From Pantoea brenneri (GTDB taxonomy: Bacteria; Pseudomonadota; Gammaproteobacteria; Enterobacterales; Enterobacteriaceae), in NCBI GenBank assembly GCA_002095305.1, contig MIEI01000035.1:1-46829 (forward strand): a stretch of 46,829 nt of DNA, in the 5' to 3' direction. The position numbers and the translations under genes are program-made. Below are positions 1 through 8,883 of this stretch, in pieces (position 1 is the first letter of the stretch; each line of letters opens with the position of its first letter). The notes below the pieces were generated by a model. It saw nothing but the letters and a program-made list of their open reading frames with translations, had not been told where the DNA came from and ran no database searches.

Positions 1-2
1 TC

Positions 3-959
3 AGTACGCGCGCGCGCGCGGCAGAGAATCCGGCCATGCGCCTGTTCGGCGCGCTGCTCAGCAAAAGCCTGCAGTTTCCCGATCAGCAGTATGTTTACCT
101 GGTCGATGGCAAACCGGTGATTACCTTCTGGGGCTTTGTCGATGCGCAGGCACGCAGCCGCGATGACGCCCTGGCCTGCCTGCGCGATACGCTGGAAGAG
201 AGCCTGCCGCCCCTGCTGGTCGAGCCGGAACCGGAAGCCGAACCGGTTATCGTGCCTGCTGCACCGGCTGCCGTTACGCCCGCCGCGCCCGCTGCGGCTG
301 GTCGTTTTCGCGTCTGGATGATTGTGCCGCCGCTGGCGATTGCCGCCGCCGTGGTAGTGGCGGTACTGCTGCACCGTCCGCAACCCGTCAGCATTCCGGC
401 CGCGCCGTCGGCGACGCTGGCTGCCGTGCCGGCCGTCAGACCGCCAGCCGTGGTCAACGCCGCTGAGAAACTGGCGGCCACACTGCCGCAAAAACCGGCC
501 ACGGTTAACGCCGCCGCCGCTGCACCTGCCGCCGCGTCTGCTACCCTTGCCAGTGTGGTGACCCCGGCAGTGCCGGCCCGGCCGGACGATCTGATTGTTA
601 CCCCGGATGCGGTGCGCGACGGCCAGGTTGAGGTGATCGATGGCCGCTGGCGCGTCACGCTCGGTTCAATGCCGACCGCAACCGGCAAGCCGGCAGTGAT
701 GCATTTTCAGTTTAAAAATGGCAAAGGCAGCGTACAGATCGTCCAGGACCATACCCGCTGTAAGGCGGACGTCAGCGCGGCGATGACCAGCGCCGGCAAT
801 CTGGTGATCGAAAGCCGCTACACCGCTAAATGCGAGAATAAATCCCGCTATCGCATGCCGCTGCTGATTTGCCATGCCAGCATCGGTGCGGCGGTGTGCG
901 AAGCGCAATATGCTGACGACCGGGTCTTCCCGATGACGATTAAGCGTGAGAGTAAATAA
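3..959 (+). CDS. srfA: SrfA-like protein, 5' end cut by window edge
   Basis: The reading frame is open to the left edge of the window. The ATG at 36 is probably internal, because codons 3-35 are also open and the residues around it (LLSKSLQFPDQQYVYLVDGK) read as mid-protein. The visible part has an N-terminal folded piece, an Ala/Pro-rich linker, one membrane segment near residues 92-112 counted from 36 (FRVWMIVPPLAIAAAVVVAVL), a second long Ala/Pro linker, then a C-terminal domain with four or more cysteines. This suggests an inner-membrane protein with an exported C-terminal domain. The stop lies 2 nt before srfB. It is named from its position before SrfB and SrfC and from general resemblance to SrfA. 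The srfABC genes of Salmonella were named as SsrB-regulated factors, and their biochemical function is not established. Recognition of SrfA alone is moderate. Confidence 0.65.
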   Translation, partial: STRARAAENPAMRLFGALLSKSLQFPDQQYVYLVDGKPVITFWGFVDAQARSRDDALACLRDTLEESLPPLLVEPEPEAEPVIVPAAPAAVTPAAPAAAGRFRVWMIVPPLAIAAAVVVAVLLHRPQPVSIPAAPSATLAAVPAVRPPAVVNAAEKLAATLPQKPATVNAAAAAPAAASATLASVVTPAVPARPDDLIVTPDAVRDGQVEVIDGRWRVTLGSMPTATGKPAVMHFQFKNGKGSVQIVQDHTRCKADVSAAMTSAGNLVIESRYTAKCENKSRYRMPLLICHASIGAAVCEAQYADDRVFPMTIKRESK

Positions 960-961
960 AC

Positions 962-3924
962 ATGCTGGCTCCCCTGATCGATGACAAACAAAAAATCTCG
1001 CTGATTGAAAACAGCGGTGTGCAATTTCTGGATTTTGGTCTGCAACTCTCTGCGACCCAGGCGCGCCGTCAGTTCGTGCGCCAGACTGCCAACGGCCCGC
1101 TGCTGCGGCTGAATGTTGATGGCAACAGCGGTAAGTTTCTGCTCTACCCGGAAGATGGTGGCGCACCGGAAGTGGTGCGTCCGGAGTCGGACATCGCGCT
1201 GGCTGATTCGCTGACCCTGCTCTCCGCCTGCTGGCTGCCGCTGCCGATGCTGCGTTGCGCCAGCGGACGGCGGTTTATTGGCGGACCGGAAAACTGGGCG
1301 CGGATGCGTCTGGTGGCGCTGGAGACGCCTGACGCGGCGGGCAATACCCATCGCGTCAGCCTGGCCTTTGATACCCGCTGCGTGGCGGAACAGGATGGCG
1401 GAGAGAAGCTGGGCCTGTCGGCAGCCGATGCGCAGAATGGCGTGACCTTTACGCTGGCCTGGCACAACTACGAGCTGGGTGAGTTTCTCGACCACACCTG
1501 GTCGATGGCTGGCTGCGTGAAACCTTTACCGATCGGGTCTCTGACCGCCGCGAGCAGGCGATAAACCAGGCGCTGCGTGAGTTTGAATATCAGGCACACT
1601 ACCTCAATCTGCTGGAGCTGCTGGGCGAACAGCTGAACCTCAGCGAGATCCACATTCAGGCCGCCACGCTGCAAACCCCCGCGGTTAACGTCGATATCAT
1701 TCTGGACGTCGGCAATTCGCATACCTGCGGCATTCTGGTGGAAGATCATCCGGAAGAGAGCAACGGACTGAAGCAGACCTATGAGCTGCAGCTGCGTGAT
1801 TTATCTCAGCCGCATCAGGTCTATAACGAACTGTTTGACAGCCGGCTGGAGTTTGCCGAAACCCGTTTCGGCAAAGAGAACTTCTCGCTGGAAAGCGGCC
1901 GCGAACAGGCCTTTATGTGGCCGTCGCTGACGCGCGTTGGTCGCGAAGCGAGCCGTCTGGCCCTGCAGCGCGTCGGCCTGGAAGGCAGTACCGGCCTCTC
2001 CAGCCCACGCCGCTATTTATGGGACGAAGCGCGCTACCAGCCAGGCTGGCGCTTTAATAATCCTGGTGCGCAGTCTGAACCGCTGGCCTGTGCCGCGCCC
2101 TTTACCACCCTGCTGAACGATGAAGGCCAGCCGCTCTATACGCTGCCGCTGGACGATCGTCTGCCGGTGTTTTCACCGCACTACAGCCGCAGTTCACTGA
2201 TGACCTTTATGCTGTGCGAGCTGCTGGCCCAGGCCCTGATGCAGATGAACAGCGCTGCCCAGCGTCAGCGGATGCCGCAAAGCCACGCGCCGCGTCAGCT
2301 GCGCCATGTGATCCTGACGCTGCCTTCAGCGATGCCAAAACCGGAACGTGAAATTTTCCGCCGCCGGATGCAGGAGGCGATTGCGCTGGTGTGGAAAGCC
2401 GAAGGCTGGCTGAGCGACGACGAAGATGTCGCCCCGGCAGGCCCGCGCCACAGCCCGAAACCGTTGCCGGATGTGCAGATGGAGTGGGATGAGGCAACCT
2501 GTGGTCAGATGGTCTGGCTGTTTAATGAAACCCAGGTGAACTTTGCCGGTCGCGCCGAAGACTTTTTCAGCAGCATGGCCCGACCGGATCGCCCGCGTGA
2601 AGTGGATGAGCTGCCGGGTAAAAGTCTGCGTATCGCCTCAATTGATATCGGCGGCGGCACCACCGATCTGGCTATCACCCAGTACCGGCTGGATGATGGG
2701 CTCGGCAATAACGTGAAAATCACCCCGCGTCTGCTGTTCCGTGAAGGCTTCAAAGTGGCCGGTGACGATATCCTGCTGGATGTGATCCAGCTGTGGATCC
2801 TGCCGGCGCTGCAACAGCATCTGCACAAAGCCGGACTGACGCTGGCTGAGCCGCTGATGAACAAGCTGTTCGGTCACGACAGCCGGATGGACGGTCAGGC
2901 CACCTTACGCCAGCAGGTTACGCTGCAGCTGTTTATTCCCCTGGCGCAGGCGGTGCTGGAGCGCTACGAAAACTGGGATCCGCTGGAGAGTCACGCCGAG
3001 ATCAACGCGCTGTTTGGCGAACTGGTAGAGCAGTCCCCTGGCGAGGCGGTGCTGGCGTTCGTTAACGGTGAAATTCAGCGTGAACTGGGCGTCAACAGCC
3101 GCTTCGACCTGTTGCAGGTGCCGCTGGTGGTCAGCCTGACGCAGCTGCACGGCGAGTTCATGCAGCACCGGATGGCGATTATTCCGGCGCTGCGCTCAAT
3201 GTGCGAAGTGGTGTCGCTCTATCAGTGCGATGTGCTGCTGCTGACCGGCCGGCCGTCGCGCTTCCCCGGCATTCAGGCGCTGGTCCGCCATCTGCAACCG
3301 CTGCCGGGCAGCCGTATTCTGTCGCTGGAAGGCTATCACACCAGCGACTGGTATCCGTTTAACAAGCATGGCCGCATTGATAATCCGAAATCGACCGCCG
3401 CCGTTGGCGCGATGCTCTGCCTGCTGGCACTGGACCTGCGCCTCAGCAGTTTCTGGTTCCGCGCCGGTGATTTTGAACCCTATTCCACCATCCGCTACCT
3501 CGGTATGCTGGATGAAAACCAGGCCCTGACCGACGAAAATCTCTGCTACAGCGAGATCGACCTCGACGACGCCGGCTTTGCGCTGGATAAGAAAAGCAGC
3601 TTCCGCATTCGCGGCAACGTCTGTCTCGGCTTCCGCCAGCTGGATAACGATCGCTGGCCTGCCTCACCGCTCTACAGCCTGACGCTGAACGATGCGACTC
3701 TGGCGCGTAAAGTGGCCGGTGAAAGCGTGTTGCGCATCAAGCTGGCGGTGAAAGATGGCCCGGATGCGCCCGGTCCGGAAACGCTGGTGCTGAGCGATGC
3801 GCGGCTGGATGATGGCACCCGCGTGCCGCTGGAGCAGCTGAGTCTGAAACTGAATACCCTGTCAGCCACCGGCAACGCTAATGCGCAGTACTGGATTGAC
3901 AGCGGGAGCGTATGTAAACGATGA
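962..3924 (+). CDS. srfB: SrfB family actin/Hsp70-like ATPase-fold protein (frameshifted as read)
   Basis: Two open frames make one SrfB-like protein. Frame 962-1564 gives the N-terminus, then the sequence shifts into the frame that runs to 3924. The shift is at 1500-1501: 'acctggtcgat' should be 'acctgggtcgat', giving HTWVDGWLRETF. One G is missing from a GGG run. With it restored the protein is about 987 residues, near the usual SrfB length. Two motifs typical of the actin/Hsp70 ATPase fold are visible: DVGNSHTCGI (phosphate-1-like, about 1708-1737, which the frameshift would separate from the start) and SIDIGGGTTDLAI (phosphate-2-like, about 2638-2676). The gene lies between srfA and srfC and overlaps srfC by ATGA. 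The family is annotated as a virulence factor, but the role is unproven and these genes are also found in non-pathogens. Confidence 0.85.
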
Positions 3925-6287
3925 AAGTCCTGAAACCCCGCCAGCCGCAGACGCTGGCTAAACGCCTTAACCTGCTGCAGGACGCGCTGAGCAACAGTCT
4001 GGCCTGGATTGAAACCACCCGCGAACAGTCGCCACGACTGGCGCTGGAAGCGGAAACCCTGTCCCTGCAACTGCGTCAGGCGCGGGTGCAGACCCAGGCG
4101 CTGGCACAGCAGGTGGTGCGGCCGGTGACGCTGGCGCTGTTTGGTCAGTCGCAGGCCGGTAAAGCCTGGCTGCTGAACGAGATGGTGGCCGATGCGCAGG
4201 GCCAGCTGGTAACCCGGCTGGGCGACAAATCGCTCAACTATTTTCAGCACATTAACCCCGGCAACCTCGATTTTGCGACCGCGACCCGCTTCTGTCATCA
4301 GCGTGAGCCGCTGTCGGGCGAATGGCCGGTCGAACTGACGCTGCTGACGGAAGCGGAAATCATCCGGCTGGTGATCGCCAGCGCGCCCGATAGCGTGCCG
4401 CCGGATGTGGCGCTGATAGACAGTGGCTTACAGCGTTTGCAACGTCACTGCCTGACCAGCCCGCTGCCCGGTCTGGAGAGCGATGCGCTGGTGACGCTGT
4501 GGTCATGGTGCCGCCGCCGTCAGCACTATGACGCGCGCCTCGATCGTCACTTCTGGCCGCAGGCGGTTGAACTGGCACCGTGGCTGAGCGTCGACGATCG
4601 GGTACAGCTGTTTTCGCTGCTGTGGCCGAATCAACCGGCGCTCAACGATACCCTGCGCAGCCTGCTGCATTTACGCCACCAGCTGCGCAACAGCAGCCGG
4701 GTGCTGGCTCCGCTCAGCCTGCTGACTGACGCCGCTCTGCTGCCGGCCGAGCAGCTGATTGTGCCAGCCAGCGAGCAGGATCTGCAGCAGCCAATCGACG
4801 TCTGCCCGACCAACGGCAACCGCATCGGCAAGCCGCAAAGCGTGGCGCTGGGGTTACTGGCGTTGCTGACGCTGGAGGTGGTGATCCCGCTGAGTTCGAC
4901 GCCGCGCACCGCGCTGTATGATGAGGCCGATATGCTGGAGCTGCCCGCACCGGGCCAGCCGAATGATGAGGCCGCTGCGGAAGATCGCCTGCGCCTGCAA
5001 CAGCGCGATCCGCTGCGCGCAGCGCTGCTGGAACAGAAACGCGCCCTGCTGCCCGGCCTGTATGCCGCGCGTCAGGCCATCGACTTGCTGCTGGTCTGTA
5101 CCGCCGCCAGCCAGCGTCAGGATGCCGATCGCGTCAGCCAGTCGCTGCGTGAATGGCAGCGTCTGCAACCGACGCTGGAAGCGGTGGAAAAACCCCGGCT
5201 GATCTGGGCTATCACGCCGCATGACGCCCGTCATCAGCAGATTAACGTCGATGAAGCGGTGCAACGTCAGATGGGACAACCGGGACGACACTGGGGATCG
5301 ATGCTGGCGCTGGATCGGGCGGGCGTCGATCGCATGGCGAGCTGGTTACAGGATGAGATGCAGCCGGAAGCCCGTCGCGATCTGCTGCTGAGCCAGCTGG
5401 TACAGATTCAGCACACCGTGGTTGAGCGGCGTTTACTGCCGTGGACCGAGGCGGGTGCCAGCCCGGAGCAGGCAGCGCGCAAACAGAATATCGCCGATAC
5501 CCTGCTGAAATGTTTACAGCACCGTACCGGCCTGCATGGCGAACTGCTGGAACGTCTGCAGCCGCCGCGTGAAGCGCTGCGCCAGCTGTGGCTCAATCAG
5601 TCGAGCCTGAGCAGCAGCACGCCGCATCCGCAGGCACCGGAAAATCAGTTCGGCATTGGTTTTGAATTTGATCTGTTCAGCCAGTCAGAGCCGGAGGTGC
5701 CGGTTCAGCCGCGTCAGAGCGGGCACGGCGCACAACATTTTCCGCGCCAGGTGCTGCTGTTGTGGCTCGACCACCTGCGTCAGCTGCCGGAAAATCGCAG
5801 CCTGCTGGCGTTGCTGAATATTGATAAGGCGACCATGGAGTGGCTGGTGGAAGAGCTGATTACCGCCAGTTTCCGCATCGACATGACGCAAAAACTGCAG
5901 CAGGCGCTGCATGAGCCTGACAGCCACAGCATCACACATGAGTCGCGTGCCGATCGTCAGGTGACCCGGGCCATGACGGTGCTGGGTGACTTTGTTGCCT
6001 GGCTCGGGTTTTTGCAGCGTCCGGAGGCGGAGCGTCCGGCCAGCCGCGTTAATCGCGGTCAGGCGATCTTTACCCGTCCGCCGGCCCCGAGCGTCAACTT
6101 CAGCGCCGGTCAGCGGCTGACTAAACTGTCAGCGGCCCCGGCCAACCACACCGCCTATTACATCTACGACTGGCTGGTGGGCCTGAATCAGGTGATTATC
6201 GAAAACAACGGCTATACCGGCGGCGGCGATTTACCGCTGGCGGCGCGCGAGGCGCTGATCGCCCTGCTTAAACCGCTGCGCGTTTAA
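3921..6287 (+). CDS. srfC: SrfC family putative virulence effector / GTPase-like protein
   Basis: A complete 788-residue frame. The ATG overlaps the srfB stop (ATGA), so the two are probably translationally coupled. The N-terminal 70 residues are helical and Leu/Gln-rich. They lead into a P-loop-like segment, LALFGQSQAGKAWLLNEM, near residues 72-89. A normal Walker A ends GK[ST]; here Ala follows the Lys, so nucleotide binding may be weakened or lost. A hydrophobic stretch, VALGLLALLTLEVVIPL, lies near residues 308-324. The C-terminal half is rich in Leu, Gln and Arg without a motif I recognise. The 3' end overlaps the convergent barstar gene by 4 bp. Family membership rests on position after SrfB and on general sequence character. 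Function is unknown. Confidence 0.8.
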   Translation: MKVLKPRQPQTLAKRLNLLQDALSNSLAWIETTREQSPRLALEAETLSLQLRQARVQTQALAQQVVRPVTLALFGQSQAGKAWLLNEMVADAQGQLVTRLGDKSLNYFQHINPGNLDFATATRFCHQREPLSGEWPVELTLLTEAEIIRLVIASAPDSVPPDVALIDSGLQRLQRHCLTSPLPGLESDALVTLWSWCRRRQHYDARLDRHFWPQAVELAPWLSVDDRVQLFSLLWPNQPALNDTLRSLLHLRHQLRNSSRVLAPLSLLTDAALLPAEQLIVPASEQDLQQPIDVCPTNGNRIGKPQSVALGLLALLTLEVVIPLSSTPRTALYDEADMLELPAPGQPNDEAAAEDRLRLQQRDPLRAALLEQKRALLPGLYAARQAIDLLLVCTAASQRQDADRVSQSLREWQRLQPTLEAVEKPRLIWAITPHDARHQQINVDEAVQRQMGQPGRHWGSMLALDRAGVDRMASWLQDEMQPEARRDLLLSQLVQIQHTVVERRLLPWTEAGASPEQAARKQNIADTLLKCLQHRTGLHGELLERLQPPREALRQLWLNQSSLSSSTPHPQAPENQFGIGFEFDLFSQSEPEVPVQPRQSGHGAQHFPRQVLLLWLDHLRQLPENRSLLALLNIDKATMEWLVEELITASFRIDMTQKLQQALHEPDSHSITHESRADRQVTRAMTVLGDFVAWLGFLQRPEAERPASRVNRGQAIFTRPPAPSVNFSAGQRLTKLSAAPANHTAYYIYDWLVGLNQVIIENNGYTGGGDLPLAAREALIALLKPLRV

Positions 6288-6550
6288 TCCTTCACCAGGC
6301 GCAGTTCGCCGTTCAGCGACTGCGCCGCCTCTTCCAGTAACGCCAGCACCGGAGCCAGATCGGCATGATGTTCGGCGTAATGCTGCAGCCGCACTTCCGC
6401 CGGCAAGGCAATACCGCCGGTCAGCCAGTCCCACAGCGCATCCAGGTTGTTGCCAAAATAAGCAGGCGTACCGCCGCTCTGTGCGGCAAACTGCTGGTAG
6501 AATGCCGCGCGGCTGGTCAGCTGGCGCAGATCAAATTGCAGGATCAGCAT
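6284..6550 (-). CDS. Barstar-family ribonuclease inhibitor
   Basis: An 88-residue protein with the barstar core motif YFGNNLDALWDWLTG at residues 31-45. Asp37, Trp40 and Asp41 match barstar Asp35, Trp38 and Asp39, the residues that plug the barnase active site. It starts 2 nt after the stop of the barnase-like gene on the same strand, so the pair is a two-gene operon with the inhibitor second. There is no signal peptide, as expected for an inhibitor that protects the cytoplasm. Its last codons overlap the convergent srfC by 4 bp. The family and the pairing together make the call strong. Confidence 0.9.
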   Translation of the reverse strand: MLILQFDLRQLTSRAAFYQQFAAQSGGTPAYFGNNLDALWDWLTGGIALPAEVRLQHYAEHHADLAPVLALLEEAAQSLNGELRLVKD

Positions 6551-6552
6551 TA

Positions 6553-6987
6553 TCAGGGTACCTGTCGGAAGCTGCGATAGTGATCGGTGGAGAGCAGCAC
6601 CAGCCCGTCGGAAGAGTAAACCAGCCGGTCGGCGTCGCGGCGTCCGCAGCGATAGTTGACGTCCGCTTCATACCACTGGCGGCCCGCCCGTTGCGGCAGG
6701 CGTTTCTCACGGTTGGCGAAGCGATCGCCGCCGATGGCTTTACCGGGCAGCACCTCGCACAGATTGCCTTTGGCCGGATTCCAGCCGCGCTTGCGGGCTT
6801 CGCTTTTGGTCAGGTAGTAGTCCGGCAGCTGCTGATGTTGCAGCACCCAGCGCGCCACCGTATGGGCGTCGGTCAGCGTGGCGATGTCTGCCTGAGCAGG
6901 TGCCACAGAAGAGTTCAGATAAGGTTTAAGGCCGTAGAAAGCGGCCGCGAGGACCAGGAAAAGTCCAATCCAGAGTTTTTTTGACAT
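6553..6987 (-). CDS. Barnase-like secreted guanyl-preferring ribonuclease
   Basis: 144 residues with an N-terminal basic-plus-hydrophobic segment (KKLWIGLFLVLAAAFYGL) and AQA near residues 31-33, so a signal peptide or signal anchor is likely. The mature part matches barnase along its length: LPDYYLTKSEA, GNLCEVLPGKAIGGDRF, and the TDHY motif near the end. The catalytic set is present: Lys61 (barnase Lys27), Glu107 (Glu73), Arg117 (Arg83), Arg121 (Arg87) and His136 (His102). Cys77 and Cys114 are not in barnase and could form a disulfide after export. The family cleaves single-stranded RNA, preferring guanosine. The barstar gene follows at 2 nt. The target could be competitor cells or environmental RNA; the sequence does not say which. 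Confidence 0.92.
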   Translation of the reverse strand: MSKKLWIGLFLVLAAAFYGLKPYLNSSVAPAQADIATLTDAHTVARWVLQHQQLPDYYLTKSEARKRGWNPAKGNLCEVLPGKAIGGDRFANREKRLPQRAGRQWYEADVNYRCGRRDADRLVYSSDGLVLLSTDHYRSFRQVP

Positions 6988-7036
6988 GATGGCATCCGTG
7001 ACGACAGGATGCAGATGATACCAGTTTTGCGCGCCG

Positions 7037-7065
7037 AAAAAAGCGCGGGCCAGACAGGCTGGCCC
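7037..7065 (-). terminator. Rho-independent terminator of rarA
   Basis: On the minus strand GGGCCAG and CTGGCCC form a 7-bp stem with a 5-nt loop, followed by GCGC and six T. It lies just past the rarA stop and before the barnase gene. Confidence 0.75.
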
Positions 7066-7073
7066 TGGCGAGA

Positions 7074-7415
7074 TTATGCAGCGTGCGAGTCACCGCTGTG
7101 TCGACGCCATGCACCCGGTGCGACACCGTACTGACGTTTGAAGCTGCGATTAAACGACTGCTGCGAATCGAAACCTAATGAAATCGCCACGTTAAGGATC
7201 GGTTCATCGGTACTGGTCAGGCGATCGGCTGATTTTTTCAGCTTCTTCACCCGGATATATTCACCCAATGGATAGCCGGTGTGCTCTTTGAACATCCGTT
7301 GCAGGTGCCATTTAGAATAGCCCGCGCGCTCTGAGACGGTGTCCAGATCCAGCCGTGCTTCGATGTTGTTATCAATCCAGTCGATTAAATCGTGAATAAA
7401 GGCGTCACTCATCAT
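7074..7415 (-). CDS. rarA: AraC/XylS-family activator of the RarA/RamA/MarA group
   Basis: 113 residues, essentially only a double helix-turn-helix domain, as in MarA, SoxS, RamA and RarA. Diagnostic stretches are RAGYSKWHLQRMFKEHTGY (first HTH, about residues 25-43) and NVAISLGFDSQQSFNRSFKR (second HTH region, about residues 75-94). It is divergent from oqxA. In Klebsiella the same layout, rarA divergent from oqxAB followed by oqxR, encodes RarA, an activator of the OqxAB pump. That homology and context point to RarA rather than MarA or SoxS. There is no effector domain, so activity would be set by expression level. The start could be either of the two adjacent ATG codons at 7415 or 7412. 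Confidence 0.85.
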   Translation of the reverse strand: MMSDAFIHDLIDWIDNNIEARLDLDTVSERAGYSKWHLQRMFKEHTGYPLGEYIRVKKLKKSADRLTSTDEPILNVAISLGFDSQQSFNRSFKRQYGVAPGAWRRHSGDSHAA

Positions 7416-7714
7416 TCCAGTCTCTCCCGTCGCCGTGGCGAACAGTATTAGTATCAGTTGCAGTTACACTTAAAGGGTGACTGACTATGTCATTTAATGC
7501 AAGTTTTATTAGTACATTAAATGCCGCACATTTCTTAGGGTCTTTTGCCAGCCGCTTAGCTTTTAACCTGGCGACAACAAACCGCACATAAAGTGTATCT
7601 GTTATTCTTGCAGTTGCCAGCGACGCAAGCCTACACTCCTCGCGATTAATTGCAATCTTAAAAGTTGCAAATATTGGCCTGCGGGTCGTTTTCACTTATC
7701 GCGGAATAACAACA
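7416..7714. promoter_or_regulatory. Divergent rarA-oqxA intergenic region
   Basis: About 300 bp without a convincing gene. It is noticeably more AT-rich than its neighbours and must hold both promoters. I could not pick a marbox or an OqxR operator with confidence. A 96-codon minus-strand frame here (7405-7695) overlaps the rarA start and looks spurious. Confidence 0.5.
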
Positions 7715-8871
7715 ATGATTACCAACTGGGTTCGTCAGGGTTTTACCCTTTTAGGGATGGTACTGCTCATCAGCCAGCTAAGCGGTTGCGATGACGGTGT
7801 GGCACAAAACGCCCCGCCGCCGCCGCCGCCCGAGGTCAGTGCCGCACCGGTGCTGATCAAGCCGGTCAGCCAGTGGGACAGTTTCAATGGCCGGGTTGAG
7901 GCGGTGCAGAGCGTGCAACTGCGTCCGCGCGTCTCAGGCTACATTGAGTCGGTTAATTATCGCGAAGGCGATGAGGTGAAGAAAGGTCAGGTGCTGTTTA
8001 CCATCGACGACCGCAGCTATCGCGCGGCGCTGGAGCAGGCCAAAGCGGAATTAGCCCGCGCCCGCAGCCAGGCAAGCCTGGCCCGCAGCGAGTCGGGACG
8101 CAGCGAAAAACTGATTGGCAGCCAGGCGATTTCGCGTGAAGCGTGGGAGCAGCGCCGTTCGGCCGCCAGCCAGGCGCAGGCGGATGTACTGGCCGCTGAA
8201 GCCGCCGTCGATATGGCGCAGCTGAATCTCGATTTTACCCGCGTTACCGCGCCGATTGATGGCCGCGCCAGCCGGGCGATGATCACCGCCGGCAATCTGG
8301 TGACCGCCGGCGATAGCGCCAGCGTACTGACCACGCTGGTCTCGCAGCAGAGCATGTATGTCTATTTCGACGTCGATGAAAACACCTTCCTGCACTATCA
8401 GGCGATGGCGCGTCAGGGCCAGCAGCGCCATGCGTTGCCGGTTGAAATCGCGCTGGTCGGCGAACAGGGCTATCCGCATCAGGCAAAGTGGACTTCCTGG
8501 ATAACCAGCTGACCGCCAGCACCGGCACCATTCGTATGCGCGCCCTGCTCGACAATCAGCAGCGTCAGTTTACGCCTGGCCTGTTTGCCCGGGTCCGTCT
8601 GCCCGGCAGCGCGCAGTTTGAGGCGGTGCTGATTGATGACAAAGCGGTGTTAACCGACCAGGACCGTAAGTATGTCTACGTGGTAGACAGCGCAGGCAAA
8701 GCTCAGCGCCGTGATATCGATCCTGGCGCGATGGTGGACGGTCTGCGCATCGTCAAGTCGGGCCTGAAATCGGGCGATCGGGTGATCATCGCCGGTCTGC
8801 AAAAAGTGTTTATGCCCGGCATGCCGGTCACTGCTCAGCAGGTCGCCATGCGTGCGGCAACCGCTCAATAA
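7715..8871 (+). CDS. oqxA: OqxA, periplasmic adaptor lipoprotein of an RND multidrug pump (frameshifted as read)
   Basis: Membrane-fusion protein linking OqxB to an outer-membrane channel. It starts with a signal peptide and a lipobox (LSGCDD, Cys at about residue 25), then a Pro-rich linker and the adaptor fold: RPRVSGYIESVNYREG lipoyl half, an alpha-hairpin rich in Ala/Arg/Gln, the second lipoyl half with VTAPIDGRAS, and the beta-barrel. The frame breaks at 8482-8483. 'catcaggcaaagtgg' should be 'catcagggcaaagtgg', restoring HQGKVDFLDNQLTASTG. One G of a GGG run is missing. Restored length is about 385 residues, close to OqxA of Klebsiella, which it resembles along its length (for example AEAVQSVQLRPR-like and LTDQDRKYVYVVD segments). 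oqxB follows 12 nt later. Confidence 0.9.
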
Positions 8872-8883
8872 TCTGAGGCCGTT

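Noticed and set aside
7405..7695. 96-codon minus-strand ORF between rarA and oqxA
   Set aside because: Overlaps the rarA start, lies in an AT-rich promoter region and resembles nothing.
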